A stretch of 64,000 nucleotides of DNA from Bryopsis sp. KO-2023 (taxonomy: Eukaryota > Chlorophyta > Ulvophyceae > Bryopsidales > Bryopsidaceae). Shown here in pieces: positions 23,456 through 35,898 of the stretch; position 1 is the first letter of the stretch, and the number at the start of each line of letters is the position of its first letter. A program made the position numbers and the translations under genes. A model generated the notes under the pieces. It was not told the DNA's origin, searched no databases, and worked only from the letters and a program-made list of their open reading frames with translations. The DNA lies in the NCBI GenBank assembly GCA_030272585.1, contig BSYQ01000002.1, positions 6,076,001 through 6,140,000 on the forward strand, in the 5' to 3' direction.

Positions 23456-24592
23456 GTAGCAAGTCATGCGATCATTTTCTTTAGGCCATGCCCTTTGGTA
23501 GCTTCCCAACGACAAAAAAAATCATTGGGAGGTCACACAATCTTCATATAGCTTCTGTGTGGCGGCCCCACTCTCCGTGACATCTTCAATCTTGTTCGAG
23601 ATGCTATCAGTTTTCTCATAAGTTTCTGAACACTTCTTTGCACCGATCCTTTAATCTCTTTTTCAACCAAACTTAAAGGCCGGATGTTTTCCATCGCCCC
23701 ACGTCCACGGAAAGTCGCCCTTGCATTAATGACTTGAATTTCTATACAAAACTCTCGATTTATTCATCTTGCGTTGCTCTAAGCTCACGTGCTTCCAGGT
23801 GATTTTCACGTTTAGCACACTTTCTAAGAGAAAGATAAAACCTCATAACTTATGAGTTTGTCGCTTGTGTATCTTCAAACGCTTCTTAGCGCTCACCGGA
23901 GTTTGTACTTCTCTATATATATATACAGTATTCTTGCTCGATAAAACTTCGAGTGGAGTATTGTTTTAATCCCCTTTTTCGAGAATCGAGATTTGCACAT
24001 AACGAAAACGAATATCAACCAAACCACTACACTCGCGGAATTGAACCCTCAACTTGCGAACCTCGCGTGATTTATGGCGGTCACCATGGGCGCCCATTAT
24101 CTATTGTAAGGACTCTTTTTGTAATAAATGTTCTTTCACCACAAAATGATTTCACCACTTTGAGCTTGTCACACATGAACATGATTAGCTTTATTGATTT
24201 CTAGTCTTGGGGAGATTTTGGAATAAAACATAGCTTCTTTACTAAGCTTTCTTTAACAGACTTCCTCAACGTCCTCTACATAAATCCGTTTCAGATGCTC
24301 GATTCCATTTGCGAACATAGCATAACGTACAACCATTCCATCGATCATCGCGTTGCGTATATCGCATTATTTCTTTTCGCAAAATTATTTTAATCTATTC
24401 TATTTTCTCTCAAAACCTCGTTCAAGTGGATTTCTCGGTTTGATTCCAATGCTAATTTTTTTGCGGACCCCCTTTCTTCCTTTGTGACGGAAGCTTCCTT
24501 TACCTACACCAATTTACTAAAATAAGAGGCTTACTGTTCATAACATCCTAAAAGTCATCAAATCCTGGACAACTACCGTTCCTGTGGCGGTC
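23456..24592. other. no gene recognised
   Basis: A+T-rich sequence with only short open stretches. At about 24029-24060 the minus strand has a weak tRNA-like B-box (GGGTTCAATTCC). Nothing else can be supported. Confidence 0.35.
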
Positions 24593-24767
24593 TGTGTTAG
24601 TATTTTAGCGCTCACGAGGTAGTCTGGGTACGGGACGAGGGTAGCTGACGCATGTGGGATTCACATGTTAGACAGATTAGACCCAGAGGTTGGGGCATGC
24701 GTCAGTGTACTACACTTAGGGGTATAAAAGAGACCCACTCGTTCGGGATTGGTGTGTTCTCGCTTGT

Positions 24768-24810
<43 letters not shown>

Positions 24811-25130
24811 TAAGTGTTTGCCTATCGCAATCACTTCCACCCAAGTGCTCTAGTAGCGTTCACAACCGCGTTAACTAGAGAGTTGTCTAAATCAACAAAC
24901 CCCACAAGTATACTTGCATCAGCCCGCAAGTTATCACGAATCCAACTAACACAGCCAACCACTATTGCGTCACCCACAAGCTTCACTATCAGTCTGCCTC
25001 TTGTGCACTTGCAGACTGTCCGCTTCGAGTTTCCCGCTCGGATTCAAATACCCAAGCAATGCTTTCCAAGCGGGGGCTTCCGACGTTATCTTCATTGTCA
25101 CCAGCACCATGAACTAAAAAAAAAACACAA
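24593..25130 (+). repeat. candidate solo LTR with TATA box and GT microsatellite
   Basis: The stretch begins TGTGGCGGTCTG, has TATAAAAGAG at about 24723, and then a long GT microsatellite (about 24769-24808). This is promoter-like, in the manner of an LTR. Ends and a target duplication could not be fixed and no second copy is present, so a host promoter remains possible. Confidence 0.25.
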
Positions 25131-25479
25131 ATAGTTTTAATTGCTTTCTTTTATGGTCTTCGTCTTTCTGAAGTGTCTTTGCGATCATCTTGCAGTCCAA
25201 CTGATGATATATACAGAAAATTACCTTCAATTTGTGACATCAAGATCTACTAATATATGTGCTAATGTATGTGATCTCCTCGAAGCGAGAGATTCTTGCT
25301 CATATTCATGATGCTAACTCTCTCTGTGGAAAATTTTTTCCCCGAGCAAGTGCCTTGATACGTCGCTTCAATTGCTCCTCGTGCCTTTCCTAGAGCAGTC
25401 CAAAGAGATCGAATCTGTCCTCGAGCGTGATGTTAAGTATTGCATCAAGACCGTCCGGAAGCTAGCGATAGCGTTATAA

Positions 25480-25895
25480 GGATGGCTCTTGGAAGTTGCA
25501 TGTCGAATTTCCTCAAGAATGGGTGCCGAAAAATTGAGAGAGAGAGTCAGATCCATATATTTCCTCCGACTAGCACTTTAAGAAATCTATCGTTAAAATC
25601 ATGAAGTGCTCCGAGTTTTATTACAAGCACAACCCGAGTTGAACAATCTTCCTTCGATTGTCGAGGAAAGTTTTCCTTGACGTTTCTTTTCCTTTCTTTT
25701 ATTCATTTTCGAAGCGCCTGGTCTTGGTTCTTCAAACATCGAACAAAGATTCTTCTTCACAAATACATCGTACAACAAAACAACAGAACTCTGTGAACAT
25801 TATCGATTTAACGATGTGGTACTACACACAAATTTTGATAGTTCAACGTATTCAACTACCAAAAAAACTCGACGACATGTGCACACACTAAGTTT
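25480..25895. repeat. dispersed repeat, copy shared with 33570-33945
   Basis: Both stretches contain AAGAAATCTATCGTTA, AGTGCTCCGA, ATCAAACAAAGATT-like and TTTAACGATGT blocks in the same order, with substitutions and indels throughout. In the second location the repeat lies upstream (minus sense) of the TNP2-like relic, so both may derive from the same CACTA-type family. Minus-strand frames are broken. Confidence 0.6.
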
Positions 25896-28431
25896 GCTCT
25901 AAATCCTTTCATTATATCCTAAAAAAAAACTTTGCGGCGGCTCAGTTTTTCTGCGCTGTACGTGGGGCTCGGAGTGCAACCTGTAGAAAACTTGCTGGCG
26001 GAAGGGGCATTTGCTAGGAGGAGTCTTATACAATTGCTAGCAAATAACTTTTAGTCGATGCCTTGGAGGTGTACAAGCTTTAACCATGCAACCTTGTACT
26101 TTTTCTTTTTTTCTTTTCTCCCTATACGTTAGGGCCAACGACACGATATATGTTGCGTGGTTTTTCCCACCATGTGTAAAATGGGAAAAAGACTTCAGAT
26201 CATGTTTGAATATCTATAGAAAGAGACAATGCTGAAGCTCCTTTTTTCGTTCAAGTTCTTTAACTTTTTCTGGAAGTCATTCAAAGTATTTGGAGCGTTC
26301 TGCAAAAGAAACAATTAAGAGAAAAGAAAAAAAAAAAAAAGGAGAAGAAGGCCTTGGAAGCTCGACCTTGTCACGGACTTTTTTCCTAGGCAAGGGTGGG
26401 GTGGGGAAGGGGGGTGACTCGCCCCTCTTGGCGTTACCCCTCGACGTTTTCTGTTGTTCTTCTATCAGGAGCCTTGACAAAGTCTTTTTTATCTCCGAAA
26501 AGTCGGCTTTCTTATTCATAGCCTCTTTTCTTAGACCCACCGTTGCTCATTAAGCCAACACCACCGTACCCCGTAAGAGGTCTCGTCAATCAACCCATCA
26601 TCGCTCATCGACGAGTTCCTCTCTAGTAGAGAGTCTCCACCAGCAATTTGTTTTTCATCCTTTGCACGATGTCTTTTCTAAGTGTTGTGAGACACGCTCA
26701 TTACGTACATCATTGTTCGCTTTCCTGTTACCGCTCGTGAGGACTGACGTCCGCGAGCGACGTCTCCTATCTCGGGAAAGAGTGAGGCGGCGGCGGAACG
26801 GTCACACAAAATCGCACGGGTCACAGACTCGGGGTCACACCAACAGATCACTGAAAAGCAAGGTTACATGAAGCGTCCCATCTTTTAACTCCCAGTTCGA
26901 CTTTCCCGAGGGTGACTAACCACCCGTAACACTCCCACTACTCCGAGGGTGACTAACCACCCGTAACACTCCCACTACTCTGACTCACAGCCGCCAGTTC
27001 TACTCCTGACTCACTCACACACTCACACACAGGCCCAGACCAAAGTACGTTCCCACTCCGACTCAAACCCAAGACCTTCACCTCGCGAGTCTCACTTTAG
27101 ACAATCGAACCGCTGTCTTGACCAGGTGCTCTTGCGGTGGTTTCCTCGCTGTAGTTCAGTAGTATCTCCTCAGGGGAATGCTGTCATCTACCGGGGATGC
27201 ATCTAACGCTTCACAGACGTCAGATGCATGACGCCTTTGACCGTGTACGTCCCTGGACGTCAGCAGCTGGTATCATTTCCTCACGATCGTGTATTTTATT
27301 TTTGGCCGTCCCTTCCTCTCATCGTTCTTCGAAAGCTACTTTTATGATCAAACTGCAGACTAACTTAAAGGAGTGTTTTCTTGAATCCGAGTGTAGTAGG
27401 TGTAGCTCGCCAGTATGCAAATACCTAACCCCGTTCCCAACCCTAATCCTAGGCCCATAGAGTCGTGTCAAGAAATATATACCGTCCAACAATCAAGTGC
27501 TATGTGTGCGGTAAGCCATAGCCTCCTTTCCACCAACTTCAACCTTGTGTTAAGAATGAGATAGGCGTGGTGTTGACCCTCTATCGAAAAAACTTTTCGT
27601 AGTCCCAACGAGCATAAATAAATGGTCCAAAAACATTAAAAAAAAGGCTAGAGTGTAAAGGCATCTATTTATCAAAGGTAGAGAAGGTAGCATAATGGCA
27701 AATGAGGGAAGACACAAATAGCCGATCAGGCCTTGGGGAGTGAGGCACATGATTTGGTCTCATCAAATTTGGAACTGGATGCTTCTGTCATGAAAGCTTG
27801 AAGTCCTCGAGCAAATCCAATTCGAAAGCCGCTTAAACCACCTCAAATTTATCCGAAGTTCCACTCGCTAGCAACCGTACTTTCCGACCTCCCAGAATTT
27901 TGTTCAACGGGTTGCTGTCGCGGGTCGTTGCAATGAAAGTCCCTATGCAAATAGTAAACATCGTTTCTCTTTCGATGTTGGAATGAGCGCTCATTCATTT
28001 GAGATCGACGTAAAGGGGGCCCATGAGGAGCCTTAATTAATACTACATAAATAGCTTAATTAGGATTTTGTAATCTGCATCATTCCGGTTGTAAAGCAAA
28101 ATTCGGCTGACAACTCTTATTCCCTTAAAGAATGGAGTTCGCCAGATTGCATCTTCAATGCCTAATTTTTGTCAAAACAATTCATCGTTCTCTCCACCGT
28201 CTCACCTGTTTTCATTCTCGTCTTGTTCCTGTGCCATCATTTTTATTTTTCTTAGAAATGAAAACAAAAAACAAAATAGAAAACAAACATGCACTCGTGA
28301 TAGATCTTTATTTCATCAGCCTAATGTGTATCTTAGCTGTCGGCGAAAACTTAACAATCAGGGCACTTGTGGCTTCAACGATTGCTGGGATTGATGCGAT
28401 TCTTAATACAAAGAACTTTTTTGACCCTTTC
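25896..28431. other. no gene recognised; minor repeats
   Basis: A minus-strand frame at 26540-26277 reads a basic peptide with a helical start (DFSEIKKTLSRLLIEEQQK) and a Pro-rich middle, source unknown. The tandem pair at 26907 lies here. The remainder has only short, unsupported open stretches. Confidence 0.3.
26907..26980 (+). repeat. tandem duplication, 2 units of 37 bp
   Basis: Two adjacent identical copies of a 37-bp unit beginning CGAGGGTGACTAACCACCCG. Confidence 0.9.
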
Positions 28432-29654
28432 TTAGAAGAGCTCGTCTACATCCCGAACATCGGCCATCCAAGCCCCTCCTCTAAAAATAGTTGGTGAATA
28501 ATCACTATCTAGTTTCGTGTTTTTAACCCTGATAGTTGCTCGAGAAGCAATCTCACTTCGATCTTGAGCTCTAGAAGAAACCAATATGTTTTCAAATAAA
28601 AGTGGTGTGGCAATCAAAACCAGTACCTTCTTACGAAACTTATGGTCGATGACTTATTGCATGCGGATGATCTGGGCCTTCTTTTGATTATGCTCAACAC
28701 TATTCCAAGTCTTTCCACGCGGGGAGGCTGCAAGTTCGTTTATTAAAGCGATCAACAAATGTTTGTTGCAAGACCCCCCCCCCCCCGGATCATTTTCCTA
28801 TTGCTTCGCCTCTTTAAAGAAGGCCTTAAATTTTGCGGGAGAACATGTTTCCAATGGGGTGATCTCAATCGTTTGGTGCAAATCTAACCATGTCCTATCT
28901 TGAAAGCCGGTTGATCACAAACAACATGACTTTGGCAATAATTAACCACAACAAGGGTGCGATATCATGCGAGTCGTTGCACCTCTTTCCACTTGAATAC
29001 CTATGAAATAAGCGTTGTGTGACGTTTTCTCTCTCCTCATCAGTGACGGTCATAAATAAAGCTCCAATTTTTTCACTATCGTCGAGCAATCTATAGAAAA
29101 CGGTTCCATCACGCTTACAATGCTCTTGAGTTCGTTAAGCTTCAAAAACATCTTACAAAACTTTCGATATCTCATTTTAAAAGACACAAGACACAAGGAT
29201 TCATCCTCAGTTAAGTTGAATCTAGAATAATCCAATTCATACAACCATTAGCTTGTCCTCTTGCACAAACCCATTTGAACCATGCACACAAACGATTTAT
29301 TACCTCATAGATACCTATCCGTTATACCATCACTAATGACTTGACTTTACAGGCAAAGCGGAAGACCATCCTCTCGCCTCGTACCTCAACCTGATTGGAG
29401 GGATAGAAAAGTATCTTGTAGACCCCTATCTTCATGTACTTCGCGAGCTTCGTCCTCATCTCATCCCTGATAATGAGTCCTCCACTATGTAACCTCACAA
29501 CGAGCTTTTGCCCCCGCCCACACGTCATGCAACACCTTCTACAACAACAATAAACACGCATAAAAATGTTTTGAAAAAAACAATTTAACGCTGCATTGAA
29601 CTTGCACAACCCCGCAGAGCCGCGTTTAAACGCCGCATAGATGAAACACAACAA
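28432..29654 (-). pseudogene. unidentified decayed coding region
   Basis: Adjacent minus-strand stretches have good amino-acid mix but change frame: 29654-29322 (KLAKYMKIGVYKILFYPSNQ), 29244-29050 (FNLTEDESLCLVSFKMRYRK, then LKLNELKSIVSVMEPF), 29089-28895 (FMTVTDEERENVTQRLFHRY) and 28617-28432 (SRAQDRSEIASRATIRV). They may be pieces of one protein, possibly transposon-derived. No motif allows a family call. Confidence 0.3.
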
Positions 29655-32119
29655 ACAGAAAAAGTTTTTCTTGGTTAACTTTAAGACCTCGTGTAGCGCT
29701 TGTGCACTGTAACACCTCGCATAAGTGCTCGAAACCTCTGCACGGGATCTATTCAGGACGCCATGAATACTTGTCTTGTTTATCTTACCGTCGAGCCCTC
29801 TGCGTACTGCTTCATGAGTGTGAGCATGCGAAGGGGCCCCAAAGCGGTTTCCAAGACCTCATGTTGCCAATATTCCGCGATAATTTGCATTGATAGCAAA
29901 ACCTATCTGAAACCACGCACAACATCAAAAAAACCCCACGCAAAATTGTTAAAAACATCTCAACAAAAATTATGATCTTTTCAGCGCAGGTGCGAATCTT
30001 ATCCGGAATCTACTCTCGAGAGAAAACGGTGCTTATTACAGAACATGTGATTGCAAAAAACCACCATTGTCTTGGAACTTCATTTCATCGTCTAGAAGCA
30101 CGTGAAATCTGACTTGAAAATATCGGGTCCTACTTTCTTAAAGCATATGATCATATGACACAACTGTCAATAGAGTAAAAATCACATTAGTCATTATGTA
30201 TACTACGAAGGACAGAGTCTAGATATGTACATGTGTACAGATGCTAATAGATGTTGCACTCCTTACATCGAACCTTCTACAACCTTTCATCTATGTAAGA
30301 TACATAATTCTGGCTATCTAATTGAACTTGCCATCCACCAGGATATGCTTCGAAATATTTCATTTACTAAATTTCCGTATTTATGTTAATAAAACAATCG
30401 GATGTTAAATTCTCTTGGTCTAATCTTCACGTCCCAGTAAGCTTCTACGATCAAAACTTAAAAGGTTCTATCGCCACGAAATCTTGGGACTCACCTTTCC
30501 CCTTAGAAACCAACACCGAGATTGAGAAAAAAGAGACATCGGGGGTTGTTCGTCTCATATTTAAGTGGTATATTCTTGTTCACAAGCTAATAATAACTTC
30601 CATCTAATTTTTTATTCAATTGATGTTCCGAAGAGAATTGACTCGAATAGTATCAGACAAGGAAAACAAATTCATGCCACCATAGTTGCATAGATTGACC
30701 CGGTGAGGAGCTCCATGTAACACAACAAGTTGACATAATTTTTTTCTCGATCTTTATCCACAATCAAATTCCCACCGAAAGTGGGCCGGGTAAGATGTAT
30801 TGTGTGCCACAGAGACAATCTTCGGAGGTGATTGGTCACCTTTGCCATCACGATGTATGGTAAACGATGCTTAGGTAGAAATGCTTCTTGGGATCTAACG
30901 TAAGTATTTAAACAAGAAAAAGCTTGTGGGAAACTTATCCCTTTGTAGCTGTTGTGTCGAGATGGACCCCCTGTTGGGACCCCTCTGTTTTAGTAACCCT
31001 TGCTGGAATGATATCGTTAACTAAGTTGGGCAGCTTTGCGTTTCTTTTTCGCTTTTCGTTGCACCAAAACTTCTTGAATCATCGTTGCATCGATCCTCAT
31101 TCCAAGAAGAACGGGGGCTTTCGATGACATAACAAAGTGTTAACATTCGTATGCCCAAATTCACAGAAATTCTTTCTATATCTTTGTATTCATTACCCCC
31201 ACATAAAAAATCCGACGACATTGATTTAAGTAAATAATTGATTTCTTTAATAAGACGCATACAACATTAAACACTCTTCTCTGGACGAATTTAAGTAAGA
31301 CACTTTTAAACTTCGTGAAGTTGCATCGATTACCAGGGGTGTCGCCCCCTTCTAACTTATTCCCACAGTGTTGATTACAAGACCAAAACGTCCCAACCAA
31401 GAATAGGATTAAAAAAATCAAGTTCGCCAAGCCGGCCGGGAGGCCTACCTTCTGAGCAATTTTCTTGTGGGCCGAACATTTTGTTTGGCGGCTAAGGGGT
31501 CCCCTCACCCCAGAAAATCTCATTTCCGGAAAAGTAAAAAAACTACGACATGAGCCGTAGCATTTCTCTTCCAACCCTCTCTTGCCTGTCATGCTTGTGT
31601 CAAGCATGTGTGAACTGCACTAATAAGATCACAAGAATGTTGCTCCAGGTGACAATTCCAAAGGAAGAAAGAAAACTATCGTTCCGCAAGTGGTCATTAG
31701 AGTACACGAACAAAAAAAGAAGTGAAAATCTAGTCAAAGGCTACTAAGTTAAAAAATCTAAATCGATGAGTATGGTTTGGTGGATGAAAATGATTAGGCT
31801 GATCAAATGTGATGTTTCTACTTACCTTGTACGTCGGCTTGTCGAATTTGTGTGCGATGCTCCTATAATACTGGCCCCAATAGAGCCCATCCTCGCCTTG
31901 AAAGAGCCCGTCCTCGATCTCTACCTCTGCTACTGTTGTCCTAAATACGGGCAATAAAGCAGAAGCTCAACCATATAACTCGGTTATTGTTGAGTTTGTA
32001 GGCAAGATGCCAAAAGTGATGAGGGGAAAAAAAAGGTGGAAGTGATCATTGGGTCCAAATGAAAAGTGCACGCACTGATGTACATGAAAAAAATTACGTG
32101 CTAAAAAGAAAAACTAATA
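29655..32119. other. no gene recognised; isolated remnants
   Basis: One short minus-strand stretch at 31930-31820 looks coding (DGLFQGEDGLYWGQYYRSIA) and ends at a possible donor. The rest has scattered short frames without sense. No repeats with defined ends were seen. Confidence 0.3.
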
Positions 32120-32448
32120 CCGTACTGCGCCAAAAAAAGGTCGCACCAGAAAAAAGGTCGCACGATCCTGAAAATTTTCGAAAATCAAAAAAGAGGTCGC
32201 ACAAAGAAACAGAATTTTCAGGTATTTCCTAAAAAAGGTCGCAGAGACCGTGTTGGTCAGTAGTAACGCCATTGTGTGCGATATTGGCGCTTCAGGGAGC
32301 TCTGAAGTTATAGCGCAGAGGCATGTGATTTTCATAAAACGCGGAAAAAAGGTCGCAAAATCGTACATAATTTTCAAAACGCCAAATAAAGGTCGCAGAT
32401 AAAAAATAAATATTTATTTGTTGCGACCTTTTATTAAGCGCCGTACGG
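32120..32448. mobile_element. 329-bp MITE with TA target duplication and GGTCGCA internal motifs
   Basis: The ends are inverted repeats: left CCGTACTGCGCC, an A run, then GGTCGCA; right (reverse complement) CCGTACGGCGCTTAATAAAA, then GGTCGCA. They are flanked by TA on both sides (32118-32119, 32449-32450), as in Tc1/mariner-type elements. The motif AAAAAAGGTCGCA recurs at least six times inside and once inverted near the right end. No coding capacity. Confidence 0.8.
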
Positions 32449-32482
32449 TAAACCCCGCGCTTTACTCAAGCCACTCCTCTTC

Positions 32483-33310
32483 TTAATCCCTCTCGTCAGC
32501 TCCCACTACACACCGGCGCCTTATCTTCGCTTTGGGGCTCACGATTAGGAAATTCAAGATCCTCCAACTCCAAAGCTGGTTGAGGGTGGGGATCTTGTTT
32601 CTCAAAATTCCAAGAGCGAAAAGCTTTGTGACCTTGTCATTAGCCCACCTATTCTTTATGAGGTTGGTCCTACAGGTCTCAACCAAACGATGATGCCACC
32701 TTTGGATTAGTTGCAAGGGGCATCCAATTAAAAAAACGAAAGCATGACAGGGAAAAAAAGGGAAAAACTCAAGACCTCTTTGATATCGTGATTTTTTGCT
32801 ATTGCATTTTGGACAATTGTTATCTTCTGCTACGCCCAAGGCAGCAAAACTTGGTGCTGATTAGTGCACCAACTTATCGATAGCTTGATGCCATAAATGC
32901 CCACCATTGTCTCCTTCATATAGATGGAAAGATATAACACCTTTTCAAGGAGATATACCTCCCAACGCGGACAGTCCAAATCAAACAAACAAAGATCATA
33001 AGGCTTATCCCTGCCTTCAGTAAAAAGATCCTTGTCCACCTCCGACACACTGATCACCAGAAACAGGACAATCCACATCAAAGTTCCCTTTTTTTTTTTT
33101 TTTAACGGTCGTCATGCAAAGACGTCCCACCGATTCATTCAGGCAGTTTTGTTGGCGCGGCTCTCTTGCTCCTGCGCTTCGGCGGTATCAAGTGATAAAC
33201 AAGTGCCCTCCCCAATGGGGAGTCCCCACTTTATTTTTACCGCCATTTAAAAAGAGGGGGAAGAGTACATTCGTCTGTAGGAGCAATGTAGAATGAAGCA
33301 TACCGAGGAA
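32483..33310 (-). pseudogene. TNP2-like (CACTA/EnSpm) transposase relic, copy 2
   Basis: The minus strand reads LFDLDCPRWEVYL, IYMKETMVGIYGIKLSIS, WCTNQHQVLLPW, then in the next frame AEDNNCPKCNSKKSRYQ, LEFFPFFPCHAF and LIQRWHH. The order C.N ... C..C ... FFPxxP ... RWHH matches the region of TNP2 transposases with a Cys pair, a (F/Y)FPLIPRL block and a RWHH motif, as recalled. A frame change lies between LLPW and AEDNN, and the catalytic core downstream is missing, so it is a dead fragment. A MITE starts only about 35 bp beyond it. Confidence 0.5.
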
Positions 33311-33569
33311 GTTGTCCTTGACGCTATCCAAAAATATGACCGACTACAATCTACACCCATGCTTCCTTGAAAAAAAAAATCAGTGTACCAAGCCAAGCTT
33401 GGCGCGCAACACTATAAGTCTGACTATCTCACAAGTGGTAATCAGATCTCGAGTGAAACTATCGAAAATCATCAAGTATGGGATTCTTCGGATGGAGAAG
33501 TAAATGACAAATGACACGGGATCTCAACTTTAGCTCCACCAATAATACTTCTACGTGCCCAAGCAAGAT

Positions 33570-33945
33570 TTAAGGTTGGCTTTTGCAAGTTGCTTTTCAA
33601 ATATCTTGGAGAGTAGGTGCCGGAAACTCAGATAGTCAAATCTTCATATTCTCTCCGACTTGCACCCAAGAAATCTATCGTTATAATCATATAGTGCTCC
33701 GACTTCAAGCTTCTTTTCTTGTTTGAATGCTTCTTCGACACTCCATTTTCTTCCTTCTGTTAAACTTCGAAGCACACGGTCTTGATTTTTCAAACATCAA
33801 ACAAAGATTTTTCTTCGCAATTACGTGGTGCAACAAAACTCGAGGGACATTCTAAATTTAACGATGTTGTACCAAGCACAATTTATGATAGTTCGTTTAA
33901 CGCATTCCACCATTAAGAAATTCAATGTGATGCACACGTGAATGT
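33570..33945. repeat. dispersed repeat, copy shared with 25480-25895
   Basis: The second copy of the repeat described at 25480. Its position about 260 bp upstream (minus sense) of the TNP2-like relic suggests it is another part of the same decayed transposon. Confidence 0.6.
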
Positions 33946-35898
33946 AGCATCTTGTAATTGTGACCGAAACCCGAACAAAACTCTTTTATGAACCAATTAA
34001 TGAATGATGTTGATTGGATCCGGTGTGATATTTGCTATAAGAGCCAATCATAACAAATCGATAAATGATGAAAAGCAAACCAATGATGGCCAGACTTTGA
34101 CGGTAACTGTTTTTGGTTTAACGTGCGTTGACGCAAAAATTGAGTGGCGGTTGTCTTGGCCTTTAAACGTCTCTCTTTGAACACCACTTGAACATTATCC
34201 CATGCAAAATCTCCGACTTCCGCCAAATGATGGGATGACGCGCGGTAAAGGAATAAATTTGTCAAAACTTCAACGCAAGCTCGACATACCCACAGTTCTG
34301 TTGTTCTCAGACCTAGACTTACCAACATCCATAATAGCGCAATGGGCACATCCCTTTCTTCAGGTGTTAGCTTCGACGTTTGAGTATTCGTTGCCCACGC
34401 TCGAAAAAGGCGACGCGTTAAAGCGTCACATGCCGAGTAGTTCGGGAATAAAAACGAGTTTGATGAAAAGTGGTGATTGCAAAAACATAAGTAGCACTGG
34501 GATCTTCTTGGGTCGTTGCCATGTCATCCCTCAGCTTGGGGCCCTGGCTTCTCCCTTTTTTTGGTTTCGGTTTAGAGGCTCAGTTTTCGCCAAGGTTTTA
34601 CGCTGTTGCGCTAGTAGGTCCTTGAGCAATGTCTCCAACGTACGTTAGGCCAAATCCAAAGTAATTGCTGCTTGGAAAGGCTGCAGACGTAACTTGGTCT
34701 GTAGCACGCGCCAATATCCTGCTTGTGCAACAGCCTGTTGCCAATAGGCTGGCTGCAGCTCAAACCTGAGGTCTGCAGCCTGTCCTACCGATCCTCACAA
34801 AGTCCCCTCATTAATAACGCAGCCGGAGCCACCTAACGGCTTTGCTGCAACCCCTCACTTCTTTTCTAGAAGTCTCTAAAACTTCCTTGGCCGACCCCTT
34901 GGTCCAGTCTATCACTCGTGTCACCCTACAGGCGGCTACAACTTCCTGCAGCAATCTTGCATCTACTGCAGCCGTCTCCAGTAGTCATGTACCTGTCTGC
35001 AGGGTGCAGGATGTTTGCAGAGGAAAGCTGCAGGTGGATTCGTTATAGTAGTCATCTTTCCCAAGCCCTCAACCGACAGCAGTGTGTTTCATAGGTTGGG
35101 GTAGGGTTTTTTTTTACACCCCCTTTCTCTCTCTATATATATATATTAACACTAGCGTTACTCATTGCGGCTTCGCTTGCAAATAAACGTCAAAACACAA
35201 ACTTTGCTGAAAAAGAGAACAAAAAAAGATGCAACACCACAAATATTTTAATTACATCCCGTTAAGCTTCATATTAGAGACACTCTTTCAATTCATTCAG
35301 TCTTTTACTAGTTTTTTATCCATTCAATCTTTTTCTCAGAGTGATACTATCCCGCACTTGTTCATATTTTTTTCATATGTTTAGAAATTGAGTTCCCTCT
35401 TTCCCAAGTATAAAATATATAACTAATAGTAGTGGTTATTTTATTAAAATAAACAAAGACTCTAAATTAACTAAAAATTAGGGACCGTATTTTTTTCCTC
35501 TTATTGCAAGTTCTTGAAATGAATTTGAGCGTTGTAAAGATAGAGAGGATTGAATGGGAAGTTGATACTGTAAAGAATCATTCCATACAGAAATAGAGTA
35601 CGAAGTCTCCTTTACGGGAGGTGGGAGGAGTATATACTACATTCTATATACTCATCTTTCCCCGGAGCAAACAATTAATAGGAATGCTAGTCGTCGCTTT
35701 GTACGCAGCTTCGCTTGCAAAAACAATTGACTTATGGAAATTAGATGAGTTCTTTCGTCGTGCTCAAAATTATTAGACTATACTCCAGCCCCCCTAGTTT
35801 TTATTGCCCGCACTTTTCCCGTTTGAACTTGTAACCACAGCCTCGCAACCCACTCCACGCAAGGATGTATATCATACCCGCTCGCATTCACCAGGGTA
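33946..35898. other. no intact gene; coding remnant and CTGCAG-rich zone
   Basis: A minus-strand stretch near 34650-34560 reads a helical basic peptide (LETLLKDLLAQQRKTLAKTE), and 34349-34035 continues with FAWDNVQVVFKERRLKAKTT. Frames are broken and the family is unknown. From 35050 to 35898 the sequence is A+T-rich with nothing recognised. Confidence 0.3.
34680..35035. repeat. cluster of CTGCAG/GCAG motifs
   Basis: About ten CTGCAG or closely related motifs occur within 350 bp, along with GCCTGTTGCCAATAGGC. The density stands out from the A+T-rich surroundings and recalls transposon subterminal motif arrays, but no terminal inverted repeats or duplications could be found. Confidence 0.45.
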
